In this document: positions 1 to 6,697 of the stretch, piece after piece
How the letters are laid out: the number at the start of each line of letters is the position of its first letter
How positions within the stretch are numbered: position 1 is the first letter of the stretch
Assembly: GCA_002452315.1 (NCBI GenBank)
Contig: DKFH01000178.1
Span: 1 to 9,395, forward strand
From: Anaerolineaceae bacterium UBA6801
GTDB taxonomy: Bacteria; Chloroflexota; Anaerolineae; Anaerolineales; Anaerolineaceae
Direction: 5' to 3'
Length of the DNA: 9,395 bases
Notes under the pieces: generated by a model
Databases searched by the model: none
Told to the model about the DNA's origin: nothing
Seen by the model: only the letters and a program-made list of their open reading frames with translations
Made by a program: the position numbers and the translations under genes

Positions 1-1
1 G

Positions 2-934
2 CCCGATGATATTCTCCCACAAACGTGATTGGGATTCGTGTATGGCAAGCGATGCTGCTTCGCCCAGGGGATGGCGCTTATACTTGGCCGGAACGCCCTG
101 ACCGTACATGGCATGGCCAGCCTCATGCATTGTGCCAAATAACGCTGAACCCGCATCTTCTTTCAGGTAGCGGGTGGTGATGCGCACATCACCCTGACCG
201 AACTCGGTGGTGAAGGGATGCGGTGCCACATCCAGGCGGCCGCGCTGCCAATCGTACCCAAACCGGGTAATCACATGGCGGCCAAAACGTTCCTGGTATG
301 CCTCATTAAACTGCTTCTTGATGAAGGAATCATCCGGCGGCTCTTTCTCCGCGATCTCCTGTAATAGTTCCACCTGCTGCGGCCGTAATTCATCGAAGAT
401 CGCCTTCACGTCGGCCGTCTTCATGCCGGGCTCAAAATCGTCCAGCAAGGGGTCGTAAATATGATCATACGGTTTAAACAGTTCGGCATATTGCTTGCGC
501 AGATCAACGAGCGTCTCCAGGTGGGGCTTGAAGATAGAAAAATCAGCTTGTGTTTTGGCTGTGACCCAGGCCTCATGCCCCATCGTTTGTGCCTTGATCG
601 TCTCCATCAAAAGGGGTAAAGGTACCTTGACCTGCTTTTCATAGGCCTTTTTAACAACTTTAACCGACCTGGCTTCATCGGTTTCAGCAGTTAAATCGCC
701 CACCTCTGCTTCCAGCTCAGCGATCAGCTGGCCAAATTCTTCCGTGGCGAATTTTTCGTGCAGGATCCTGCCTAAGGCGGCGGATTGCAAGCCGCGTTCT
801 TCCGCCCCGCCGGGGGGCATGTAGGTCTGCTGATCCCACCCCAACACGGCCATGATGTGTTGCAAATCGGTAAATTCAGCTACCCGCTCTAACAGTTCTT
901 GCATCTTTGGTGAGTGTTGTGTGTTTTCTGACAT
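2..934 (-). CDS. Metallocarboxypeptidase, family M32 (carboxypeptidase Taq type), C-terminus cut by the window edge
   Basis: This is a zinc carboxypeptidase that removes C-terminal residues from peptides, probably in the cytoplasm since no signal peptide is visible. The first 311 residues of a family that usually has about 500 are present; the 3' end lies outside the window. Visible M32 hallmarks are the N-terminal GWDQQTYMPPGGAEERG stretch (32-48), HPF at 239-241, DVRITTR at 249-255, the zinc motif HEAGH (His270, Glu271, His274) and HESQSRLWEN with the third zinc ligand Glu300. The ATG at 934 fits the family N-terminus; only a weak purine-rich AAGAAAAG lies upstream, so translation may be modest or coupled. 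It follows the SerA-type gene by 51 bp and is probably the last or a late gene of the same operon. The missing C-terminal part should carry the remaining M32 motifs. Family assignment is secure; substrate is unknown. Confidence 0.95.
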   Translation of the reverse strand, partial: MSENTQHSPKMQELLERVAEFTDLQHIMAVLGWDQQTYMPPGGAEERGLQSAALGRILHEKFATEEFGQLIAELEAEVGDLTAETDEARSVKVVKKAYEKQVKVPLPLLMETIKAQTMGHEAWVTAKTQADFSIFKPHLETLVDLRKQYAELFKPYDHIYDPLLDDFEPGMKTADVKAIFDELRPQQVELLQEIAEKEPPDDSFIKKQFNEAYQERFGRHVITRFGYDWQRGRLDVAPHPFTTEFGQGDVRITTRYLKEDAGSALFGTMHEAGHAMYGQGVPAKYKRHPLGEAASLAIHESQSRLWENIIG

Positions 935-985
935 GTTTATCTTTTCTTGGTTATGTAGTAATTTTCCGGCTGATAGGATTTCCGA
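935..985 (-). other. Short spacer between the serA-type gene and the M32 peptidase gene
   Basis: These 51 bp are AT-rich, with a weak purine-rich ribosome binding site near 941-948. I see no convincing terminator or promoter, which fits co-transcription of the two genes. Confidence 0.5.
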
Positions 986-1927
986 TCATACAATTTTCCA
1001 GCGCAGCGGTTTTCCGTCCAACGCGGCGACAACCTCTTCAAGGATGTCGTAACCTGCGCGCAGTTGTGCTTCCTTCGTTTGGGCGCCGATATGGGGTGTT
1101 CCCACCACCTTGGGATGCATGGGCAGCGGATCATCCCCGGCGGGCGGCTCTTTTTCGAATACGTCCAAGGCAGCCCCGGCGACTTTTCCGCTCTCCAGGC
1201 CGGCCAGCAAGGCGCTTTCTTCGATCACGCCCCCGCGTGCTGCGCAAATGATCAACACCCCATCCTTCATCCTTTCGATGGCGGCCGCGTTGATCAAATA
1301 ATGCGTTGATGGGATATGCGGGATGTGCATGGTGATGATATCGGAACGTTCCAGCAGTTCCTCAAAGCTGACGGGGGTTGCCCCCGCCGCCTGGATCTGA
1401 TCTGCAGGACGAATCGGGTCATAAGCGATGACCTCCATCCCAAACGCCAGCGCCCGTGCCTCAACAGCCCCGCCAATATTGCCAAAACCGATCACGCCCA
1501 GGGTCTTCTGGTAAAGCTCCGTGCCAACCAGTTCCTTTTTCAGCCATTGACCGTCCTTCAGTCCAGCATCCGCTTTGGGAATGCCCCGAATCAGGCTCAG
1601 CATCAAGCCTAAGGTCAGCTCAGCCACCGAAATCGTGGTGGAGACCGGCGTGTTCACCACTGCCACACCATGGGCTTCGGCGGCCTTCAGGTCGATATTA
1701 TCGACACCCACACCCATGCGGCCCACCACCTTCAGGTTTTCCGCTTTCGCGAGCACGTCTTCGGTGATCTTGGTACGCCCGCGTACGATGACCGCGTCCA
1801 TCTCGGGGATCACGTCCCACAGGTCCTCCGCTGAGATACCTTTTTTATCGATCAATTCAACTGATGCGAGCAAATCTGGGTCTTTGATGGGCGCTAAACC
1901 ATCGGTGAGTAGAATTTTCCACTTCAT
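986..1927 (-). CDS. serA: D-3-phosphoglycerate dehydrogenase-type D-2-hydroxyacid dehydrogenase, short form without ACT domain
   Basis: This is an NAD-dependent D-2-hydroxyacid dehydrogenase of 313 residues. The likely reaction is 3-phosphoglycerate to 3-phosphohydroxypyruvate, the first step of serine synthesis. A split substrate/catalytic domain flanks a Rossmann fold with GFGNIG at 147-152 and Asp170 at the end of the second strand, typical for NAD preference. The catalytic triad is visible: Arg231 (AARGG), Glu260 (FEKEPP) and His279 (TPHIGA). The protein ends right after the fold, so it lacks the C-terminal regulatory ACT domain of longer SerA enzymes. The ATG at 1927 is well supported by an AGGAG ribosome binding site 11 nt upstream, and it overlaps the TGA of a possible 35-codon ORF. 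Hydroxypyruvate/glyoxylate reductase or another 2-hydroxyacid dehydrogenase remains possible, since these share all the motifs. The neighbouring selB gives a weak argument for a serine-related role. Confidence 0.85.
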   Translation of the reverse strand: MKWKILLTDGLAPIKDPDLLASVELIDKKGISAEDLWDVIPEMDAVIVRGRTKITEDVLAKAENLKVVGRMGVGVDNIDLKAAEAHGVAVVNTPVSTTISVAELTLGLMLSLIRGIPKADAGLKDGQWLKKELVGTELYQKTLGVIGFGNIGGAVEARALAFGMEVIAYDPIRPADQIQAAGATPVSFEELLERSDIITMHIPHIPSTHYLINAAAIERMKDGVLIICAARGGVIEESALLAGLESGKVAGAALDVFEKEPPAGDDPLPMHPKVVGTPHIGAQTKEAQLRAGYDILEEVVAALDGKPLRWKIV

Positions 1928-2031
1928 GATTTGATTTTCTCCTTTCTTTGGTCAGGTTGTTCCAGTTTAAATATTTTACCGCAATTCTCCTGCCTGCCTT
2001 TGTCTAACACGTGCAAAATGCCCTCTGCCAT
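1926..2031 (-). CDS. Possible 35-residue ORF between selB and serA
   Basis: An ATG at 2031 opens a 35-codon frame that ends in TGA at 1926-1928, overlapping the serA-type ATG as ATGA, the layout of translationally coupled genes. A purine-rich GGAAGGG lies only a few bases upstream, closer than usual. The peptide is charged (many Lys, Glu and Gln), has one Cys and no membrane segment or known motif. The frame is also open upstream, back to the TAG stop of selB, 45 codons in all counting the terminal TGA. Against it: an open frame of this length arises by chance roughly once in eight in random sequence, the spacing to the ribosome binding site is poor, and I recognise no family. It may be just the spacer that carries the serA ribosome binding site. 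Confidence 0.25.
1939..1943 (-). promoter_or_regulatory. Ribosome binding site of the serA-type gene
   Basis: The minus strand reads AAAGGAGAA here, with AGGAG 11 nt before the ATG at 1927. It is one of the strongest Shine-Dalgarno sequences in the window and fixes the start codon. Confidence 0.8.
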
Positions 2032-2055
2032 CACCCTTCCATCGGCAATTAACGC

Positions 2056-3939
2056 CTATGAGCGGCTTTTTGCCAGTTCCCTAACGTCGCCGCGGCGCAC
2101 GGTAACCCCCGTCTGGTCCAGATATTCCAGCACCGCCACGGCGTACTTGCGGCTGGTTTCAAATTGATCCCGCAACGCAGCCAGGGTGATGCTGCCATGT
2201 TGGTTAATATGGTCGATCACCGCCTGCTGCATGACTTGAAAAACCTGCGGCAGCAGCAAGACGTCTTCCCCCACACGAACCAGCAGCTTCGTTGCGATCA
2301 TCGCTGTCAGCAGTTCCTCACCGATGCGTTCAACGCTCTGCTTGTAGCCGGGCGGTGCATAGGGTTGGGCTTCAAAATCCCGCAACAGAGCATCGATTTG
2401 CGCTTGCTGTTGCGGGGAAAATATAATCTTATGCTGGCTTAACCACAGGCCAGCCCCAGATTCAACCAGGACGCCTTCGTCCGCCAGGGTGGACAGAATG
2501 CTGTCAAACACGCCGGAATCCAGCGCCAGGTGCGATTTGAGACGCTCGCGGGGCATTCCCGGCCTTAACGGGAACTGCTGGTGAAAATCCGCCATACTGG
2601 TCAGGATGCTTTCCCTGATGCGGGAAAAACGAACCTGCGGCAAGATCAGGCGGCCGGCCTTCAAAGAAATCAGCGCCCCCTGCTCAATCAATGCATCAAG
2701 CGCCTTGTGCGCCTGGTCTTCTTCCAGCCCGCTTTGCGCCACAATATCACCCATAGGACAAGGGCCAAGTTTCAACGCGGTTTGGAGCAGAATATCCTCT
2801 GGCGTGCCCATCAAGAGCTGTTCTAAGGCATCGAGCCGTTCGACATTAAAACGACGGTGACGGCGGGCGGGATGCGGATCGACAACCTGGCCGCCACCGA
2901 TCGTGGCCGAGGGAGATGGGCGCCGCAGGATGAAGCGGTCACCCCGCAGGGCAACGACCGGCTTTTGCAGCATGAGCTGCAAAAAGGCTTCTCCGCCGGG
3001 CGTGCATTCCTGCACCCCCAGCACACGCACCCGGGCCATCACCTCCGCCGCGCCCAGGAACAGTTTGACCTCCGCATTATGCTTTAACGGCGCCCCGGCA
3101 TCCGGCAGAATGGTGCAATATACATCGATCATTTTGGTGGCCTGGTAATCCCCGGGGTAGACCAGCACATCGCCCCGTTCAACTTCATTCACGCTCACGC
3201 CGCTGATGTTGACGGCCGTCCGGCTACCCGGCAGGGATTTGTGTTCGGATTGATGATGCGTTTGCAGGCCGCGAATACGCCCCTTCACACCGGATGGCAA
3301 GATTTGGATCTCCTCCCCCACCGACAATTGGCCGTCCAACAGCGTGCCGGTCAGGATCGTGCCAAAACCTGGCAGGGTGAAAACCCGGTCCACCGGTAAA
3401 CGCGGCCGGCCCAGGTCCGGACGGTGGGGCTGCGTTTTGAGCACCACCTGTAAAGCAACCACCAGCTCGTCTATGCCCGCTCCTGATTTGGCGCTCACCC
3501 GCACAAGCGGGGCATCTTCCAGCACGGTGCCCGCCAAAGTCTCGCGCAAGTCGGCCTCTACCAGGTCAAGCCACTCGGGGTCTTTTACCAGATCAATTTT
3601 GGTCAGGGCGATTACACCCGCCGGGATGTGCAACAAATCAATGATGGCCAGGTGTTCCCGGGTTTGCGGCATAACCCCTTCATCAGCCGCCACCACAAAC
3701 AGCACCGCATCAATGCCCCCCACCCCTGCCAGCATATTCTCGATGAAATCTCGATGCCCGGGGACGTCGACGATACCAATCTCGTTGCCATCGGGCAGCG
3801 TCAGCCAGGCAAAGCCCAGCTCAATGCTCATCTCACGGTCTTGCTCTTCTTTAAGCCGATCCGGGTTAATGCCAGTTAACCGGTTGATGAGGGTCGATTT
3901 GCCATGGTCAACATGACCAGCGGTGCCAATTACCTGCAC
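2056..3939 (-). CDS. selB: Selenocysteine-specific translation elongation factor SelB
   Basis: SelB is a GTPase that brings selenocysteyl-tRNA to UGA codons followed by a SECIS hairpin. The 627-residue length matches the family. The GTPase domain shows the P-loop GHVDHGKST (8-16), switch I REMSIELG (35-42), DVPGH (58-62), TKID (113-116) and SAK (149-151). Beta-barrel domains follow to about residue 350, with the SelB-like RDRF/GGGQVVDPHP region around 332-356. The C-terminal half looks like winged-helix repeats for SECIS RNA binding, ending in the typical TSRKYAVAVLEYLDQTGVT stretch (595-613). The start is GTG at 3939: the protein begins at the family N-terminus (VIGTAGHVDHGK) and GGGGAG sits 8 nt upstream. 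Switch I differs from the usual RGITIDLGFA: Glu replaces Gly and Ser replaces the Mg-coordinating Thr. The gene stops at TAG and lies 20 bp after the coiled-coil gene. Identity is certain; partners SelA, SelD and tRNA-Sec are not in the window. Confidence 0.97.
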   Translation of the reverse strand: MQVIGTAGHVDHGKSTLINRLTGINPDRLKEEQDREMSIELGFAWLTLPDGNEIGIVDVPGHRDFIENMLAGVGGIDAVLFVVAADEGVMPQTREHLAIIDLLHIPAGVIALTKIDLVKDPEWLDLVEADLRETLAGTVLEDAPLVRVSAKSGAGIDELVVALQVVLKTQPHRPDLGRPRLPVDRVFTLPGFGTILTGTLLDGQLSVGEEIQILPSGVKGRIRGLQTHHQSEHKSLPGSRTAVNISGVSVNEVERGDVLVYPGDYQATKMIDVYCTILPDAGAPLKHNAEVKLFLGAAEVMARVRVLGVQECTPGGEAFLQLMLQKPVVALRGDRFILRRPSPSATIGGGQVVDPHPARRHRRFNVERLDALEQLLMGTPEDILLQTALKLGPCPMGDIVAQSGLEEDQAHKALDALIEQGALISLKAGRLILPQVRFSRIRESILTSMADFHQQFPLRPGMPRERLKSHLALDSGVFDSILSTLADEGVLVESGAGLWLSQHKIIFSPQQQAQIDALLRDFEAQPYAPPGYKQSVERIGEELLTAMIATKLLVRVGEDVLLLPQVFQVMQQAVIDHINQHGSITLAALRDQFETSRKYAVAVLEYLDQTGVTVRRGDVRELAKSRS

Positions 3940-3947
3940 GTCATCAT

Positions 3948-3953
3948 CTCCCC
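3948..3953 (-). promoter_or_regulatory. Ribosome binding site deciding the GTG start of selB
   Basis: The minus strand reads GGGGAG, then 8 nt, then GTG at 3939. Two ATG triplets in the spacer are in another frame that closes within a few codons, so the GTG is the start. The site lies in the 20-bp gap after the coiled-coil gene. Confidence 0.8.
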
Positions 3954-3959
3954 GATGTG

Positions 3960-5141
3960 TTAATCTTTGAAGATCTTTTGATAAGCTTCGATTGATTCAC
4001 GCAGGGCAATCAATTGCGCCTGCATGCGCTTCACATCATCCCTGCCGACCTGGTCCAGGGTATCCTGGGTGTTTTTCACCAGGTCTTCCAGGTTCGCGAT
4101 CCGGTTCTCAACGCTTTCCAGCCCTCGATTCATTTCGCGGTACTGTTCTTCCTGTGCCAGGGTATAGTTCGACCAGCGTTTTTGGTCATCTGATTTGAAG
4201 GTCGTCCATTCCTGCCGGAAACGGTCTTCGTTCAGCCGCTGTACCTCGGTGATCTCGTTCACCCGGCGATCAAAGCGCTGGGTCACCTCGTCCAGGCTGC
4301 TGAGAGATTTCTTGACGGCATTGTGGGTTTCATCCAGGTCAGTGATTTCACTTTCCAAATCACGAGTGACGGTCTCCATCCGCTCAAAGCGCTCAGACCA
4401 CCCCCTAAAAGTGCGGTCTCGTTCCACCTGGGCGATATTGATCTTTTCAATAAAAGCCGTCTGTTCTTCCTGGCGCTCCGATTCGGCATCCAGCAATTCT
4501 TTGATCCGGATCTCAAGCTTACGCATGCTGTCGCTTAACAAATCCTGCTTGCCGCGGGTTTCATCCTGCCGTTTGCGAGTAGCGGCAAGTTCGCCCTGCA
4601 GATCTGTCGTCCTTTTCGCTTCCTGGCGTTGGTTTTCCTCAACCACACGCAAAGATCGTTTGTATTCTTCATCAAAACGGGAAATATTATTGACCTGGGC
4701 CTTCAATTCCTCGATCAACCGCCCCAGGCGGATGTCTTCTTCCTTCCGCTCATCAATGAGGTCCGAGGTGTTTTCAAGTGCAGCGATCTTTTTCCGGAGA
4801 TCATTGATGTCCAAATTAAAATCTACAATGCGTTGGTTGTTCTTTTCAATTTGAACAAATTTTTCTACCGTCGAGCCCTTAATGTCCTCAATTTGCCGGG
4901 AGAGATCCGTGCGCAGATTGCTGATTTCGACATCAAACTGATCCACCCGAGCCATCAGGGTGTTTAATCTCGAAATTTCACTTTCTAGATCTGCCAAGCG
5001 CATACGCAAGGCCGAATTTTCCGTGCTCAGGTTGTCAATTTTATTTTGCAGGCCGGCCAACGCGGTTTTATCGTTACGACGCTCATTATCAAGCCACTCA
5101 ATGCGCTGTTCCAGTTGCGATAAACTCAATGTATCATCCAT
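3960..5141 (-). CDS. Uncharacterised long coiled-coil protein, free of proline and cysteine
   Basis: I do not recognise a family. The protein is 393 residues from the ATG at 5141 and is almost wholly predicted helix: dense Glu, Arg, Lys, Asp, Gln and Asn with Leu, Ile, Val and Phe at roughly heptad spacing from about residue 8 to the end. There is not one proline or cysteine, few glycines, one histidine and four tryptophans (16, 248, 312, 323). No signal peptide, membrane segment or catalytic motif is visible. An upstream in-frame GTG at 5150 would add three residues, but the GAGG ribosome binding site at 5152-5155 abuts it, while it sits 10 nt before the ATG. The gene appears to be the first of the selB-serA-M32 unit, behind its own promoter, and ends 20 bp before selB. 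A structural, scaffolding or SMC-like helper role is possible from shape alone; no function can be assigned. Confidence 0.85.
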   Translation of the reverse strand: MDDTLSLSQLEQRIEWLDNERRNDKTALAGLQNKIDNLSTENSALRMRLADLESEISRLNTLMARVDQFDVEISNLRTDLSRQIEDIKGSTVEKFVQIEKNNQRIVDFNLDINDLRKKIAALENTSDLIDERKEEDIRLGRLIEELKAQVNNISRFDEEYKRSLRVVEENQRQEAKRTTDLQGELAATRKRQDETRGKQDLLSDSMRKLEIRIKELLDAESERQEEQTAFIEKINIAQVERDRTFRGWSERFERMETVTRDLESEITDLDETHNAVKKSLSSLDEVTQRFDRRVNEITEVQRLNEDRFRQEWTTFKSDDQKRWSNYTLAQEEQYREMNRGLESVENRIANLEDLVKNTQDTLDQVGRDDVKRMQAQLIALRESIEAYQKIFKD

Positions 5142-5151
5142 GGTATTCACA

Positions 5152-5155
5152 CCTC
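5152..5155 (-). promoter_or_regulatory. Ribosome binding site of the coiled-coil gene
   Basis: The minus strand reads AGGATGAGG, with GAGG ending 10 nt before the ATG at 5141. This spacing favours that ATG over the GTG at 5150, which is only one base downstream of the GAGG. Confidence 0.65.
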
Positions 5156-5158
5156 ATC

Positions 5159-5195
5159 CTTGGGGTCAAGCACAAACCCCTGCCATTGTGGGGTT
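5159..5195 (-). promoter_or_regulatory. Leader with alternative hairpins upstream of the coiled-coil gene
   Basis: In transcript order the leader holds AACCCC (5190-5195), GGGGTT (5175-5180) and ACCCC (5162-5166) within a small CTTGACCCCAAG palindrome (5159-5170). The central G block can pair with the first C block (6 bp, 9-nt loop) or the last one (5 bp, 9-nt loop), not both. The last block directly precedes the ribosome binding site. The pairing is visible in the sequence; a role in translation control is inference. No known riboswitch fold is recognised. Confidence 0.35.
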
Positions 5196-5216
5196 AATTG
5201 CTCATTTTGTAAAAGC

Positions 5217-5222
5217 ATTATA
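5217..5222 (-). promoter_or_regulatory. Promoter -10 box (TATAAT) for the coiled-coil-selB-serA-M32 unit
   Basis: A perfect TATAAT reads on the minus strand about 76 bp before the ATG at 5141. No good -35 hexamer lies 16-18 bp upstream (the bases there read AGGCTA or similar). Transcription would begin near 5210, giving a leader of about 70 nt. It sits in the only sizeable gap between the membrane-protein genes and the downstream block, where a promoter is expected. Confidence 0.5.
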
Positions 5223-5284
5223 CAAGATAACCGGGCTTTTAGCCTATTTGTATGATGATACCTCACGCAATAACCGAAAGCATA

Positions 5285-6697
5285 TTACTGCAATTGGGGA
5301 AAGGCGGTCAATATAGAGGTCATCCCCGAGGTGAAAAAGCCCGGAAAAAGACCAAAAGCAACCAGCGCCACCAGCATCAAGATTACGGGTAAGAATTGGG
5401 ACACTTTCTCTTCCAGGAACCAAAACTGGGTATCCTCAATGTCAATCGGCTGAAGTAAATTCATCAATAAACGGATTGAGAACAAAAACAAGCCCAGGGT
5501 GCCAACAAAACTTAACACTCCGATGGTCGTCCCCTCCACCACAGCCTGGCTGAGCAAAGCGATCTTAATTGGGAATGATGCCAGCAGGGGTAAACCGGCC
5601 ACACTCATTTGCGCCAGGAACAAGCCCGCCGAAAGTATCGGCAGCCTGCGCCCAAACCCCTGGATCTCACCCATCTCCAAAGACCCGCAGCGGTGTTCAA
5701 GCCGCGCCAGTGTATACCCCCACAGCCAATACCCCAACGCGCGCACCGGGAACAACATCAACAGCCATTTCAATCCCCCCGAGGTTGCCAACCCAATGGC
5801 TAAAAGAGAAAAACCGGTTTCTACCAGGACTGAAAACCCAAAAGCTCGTTTGAGGTGATCCTGAACGCTCGTCCAGACCCCGCCAAAGACGATCATCATC
5901 ACCCCAATCGTCCGAATGATGCTGAAGATGGTTTCGGATGTCCTCAGGAAGGCATGTCGATTGAGAAAATTCAACCCAAAAACCAGAATGGTCGTTGGGA
6001 TGATAAAAAGCAAATAGCTGATCACGGTCGGGTGCCCCCGCTGACTGACCATCGGAACCCAGCTATGAAAGGGAAACACAGCCAGCCACAAAGCAAAGCC
6101 CAGCCCGAGAACAATGGCACTTTGACCAATCAGGGGACTTTCTGGTGGAAGAATGACCACCCCGGTGAGCAGCCATCCGGCAATCAAGATAAAGGGCATG
6201 GCAATGGTCATCAATCCGAGATAGCGCAATACCCCGCGCTCGCTCCCCGCACCTGGGGAAGCCAGCACCGGCACTGAAACCAGAACGGCCGTCTGGATCA
6301 GTAACGCCGCATACAGGAAAGGTTCCACACCCAGCGCGGCCGTCAAACTGGCCGTGATCACCAGGCTGATCGATCGAAAGGCCACTGGCACACCCGGCAG
6401 ATTGCTGCTCAGCAACCACAACCCTGTTGTGCCATAGGTAAAGGCAATAAAAGGCAGGATGGCATAGGTCAGTGTGATCTGGCGGCCTAAGAAGGCCAAA
6501 CTCTCTTCCACCAGGATGGTCAGTGGGCCCAGGGATAAGGTGAGGTTCTCAGGCATGAAAGCCGCCAGCAAAGCCAAGCCAAATGCTGCGGTGCTGGCGA
6601 TGATCAAACTTAAAATACGCCGTGTGGATAAGGCCGCACAAATCGCTGCCACCAGCAACGGAAACACAACCCAGATGATGGGGGTGCTGAGGGTCAT
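5285..6697 (-). CDS. Antiporter-like membrane subunit B (NuoN/NuoM/HyfF-type family), apparently lacking key charged residues
   Basis: This is a 470-residue multi-spanning membrane protein with roughly 13-14 hydrophobic helices, of the proton-translocating antiporter-like family found in complex I, Mrp antiporters and group 4 hydrogenases. Family signs are VFPFHSWVP (207-215; compare PFHLW in NuoN), HLKRAFGFSV (281-290; compare NIKRLLGYSS) and VAGLP followed by Lys378 (compare the GFxGK loop). Aligned by eye to E. coli NuoN, the helix 5 Glu falls on Leu133, the helix 7 Lys on Trp204, and helix 8 has no Lys. Lys283, Lys378 and Arg409 remain. The ATG overlaps the TGA of the HyfE-like gene (ATGA) and has GAGGGG 7 nt upstream, so translation is probably coupled. 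It is the last gene of the upstream block. It may be a structural or altered ion-conducting subunit; the exact paralogue (N, M or HyfF) cannot be fixed. Confidence 0.8.
   Translation of the reverse strand: MTLSTPIIWVVFPLLVAAICAALSTRRILSLIIASTAAFGLALLAAFMPENLTLSLGPLTILVEESLAFLGRQITLTYAILPFIAFTYGTTGLWLLSSNLPGVPVAFRSISLVITASLTAALGVEPFLYAALLIQTAVLVSVPVLASPGAGSERGVLRYLGLMTIAMPFILIAGWLLTGVVILPPESPLIGQSAIVLGLGFALWLAVFPFHSWVPMVSQRGHPTVISYLLFIIPTTILVFGLNFLNRHAFLRTSETIFSIIRTIGVMMIVFGGVWTSVQDHLKRAFGFSVLVETGFSLLAIGLATSGGLKWLLMLFPVRALGYWLWGYTLARLEHRCGSLEMGEIQGFGRRLPILSAGLFLAQMSVAGLPLLASFPIKIALLSQAVVEGTTIGVLSFVGTLGLFLFSIRLLMNLLQPIDIEDTQFWFLEEKVSQFLPVILMLVALVAFGLFPGFFTSGMTSILTAFPQLQ

Noticed and set aside
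907..1934. Several plus-strand open frames of 60-120 codons
   Set aside because: All mirror the serA-type gene or the start of the M32 gene in other frames; the minus-strand genes have full sets of family motifs.
2056..2058. TAG of selB as a read-through or recoded codon
   Set aside because: The SelB protein is complete at this point, ending right after its last winged-helix motif, and the downstream peptide resembles no SelB extension. A small separate ORF or chance is simpler.
3344..3916. 190-codon open frame on the plus strand
   Set aside because: It is antisense to the GTPase domain of selB, with low-complexity Ser/Arg/Pro composition and no recognisable motif.
4195..4854. 219-codon open frame on the plus strand, rich in Ser and Arg
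   Set aside because: It lies wholly antisense to the coiled-coil gene. Its Ser/Arg-rich content is what the reverse complement of Glu/Leu/Arg-rich heptads gives, and it has no ribosome binding site or known family.
5234..5244. GGCT-AAA-AGCC hairpin as a terminator of the membrane-protein operon
   Set aside because: The stem is only 4 bp and no T run follows on the minus strand, so it cannot be called a terminator.
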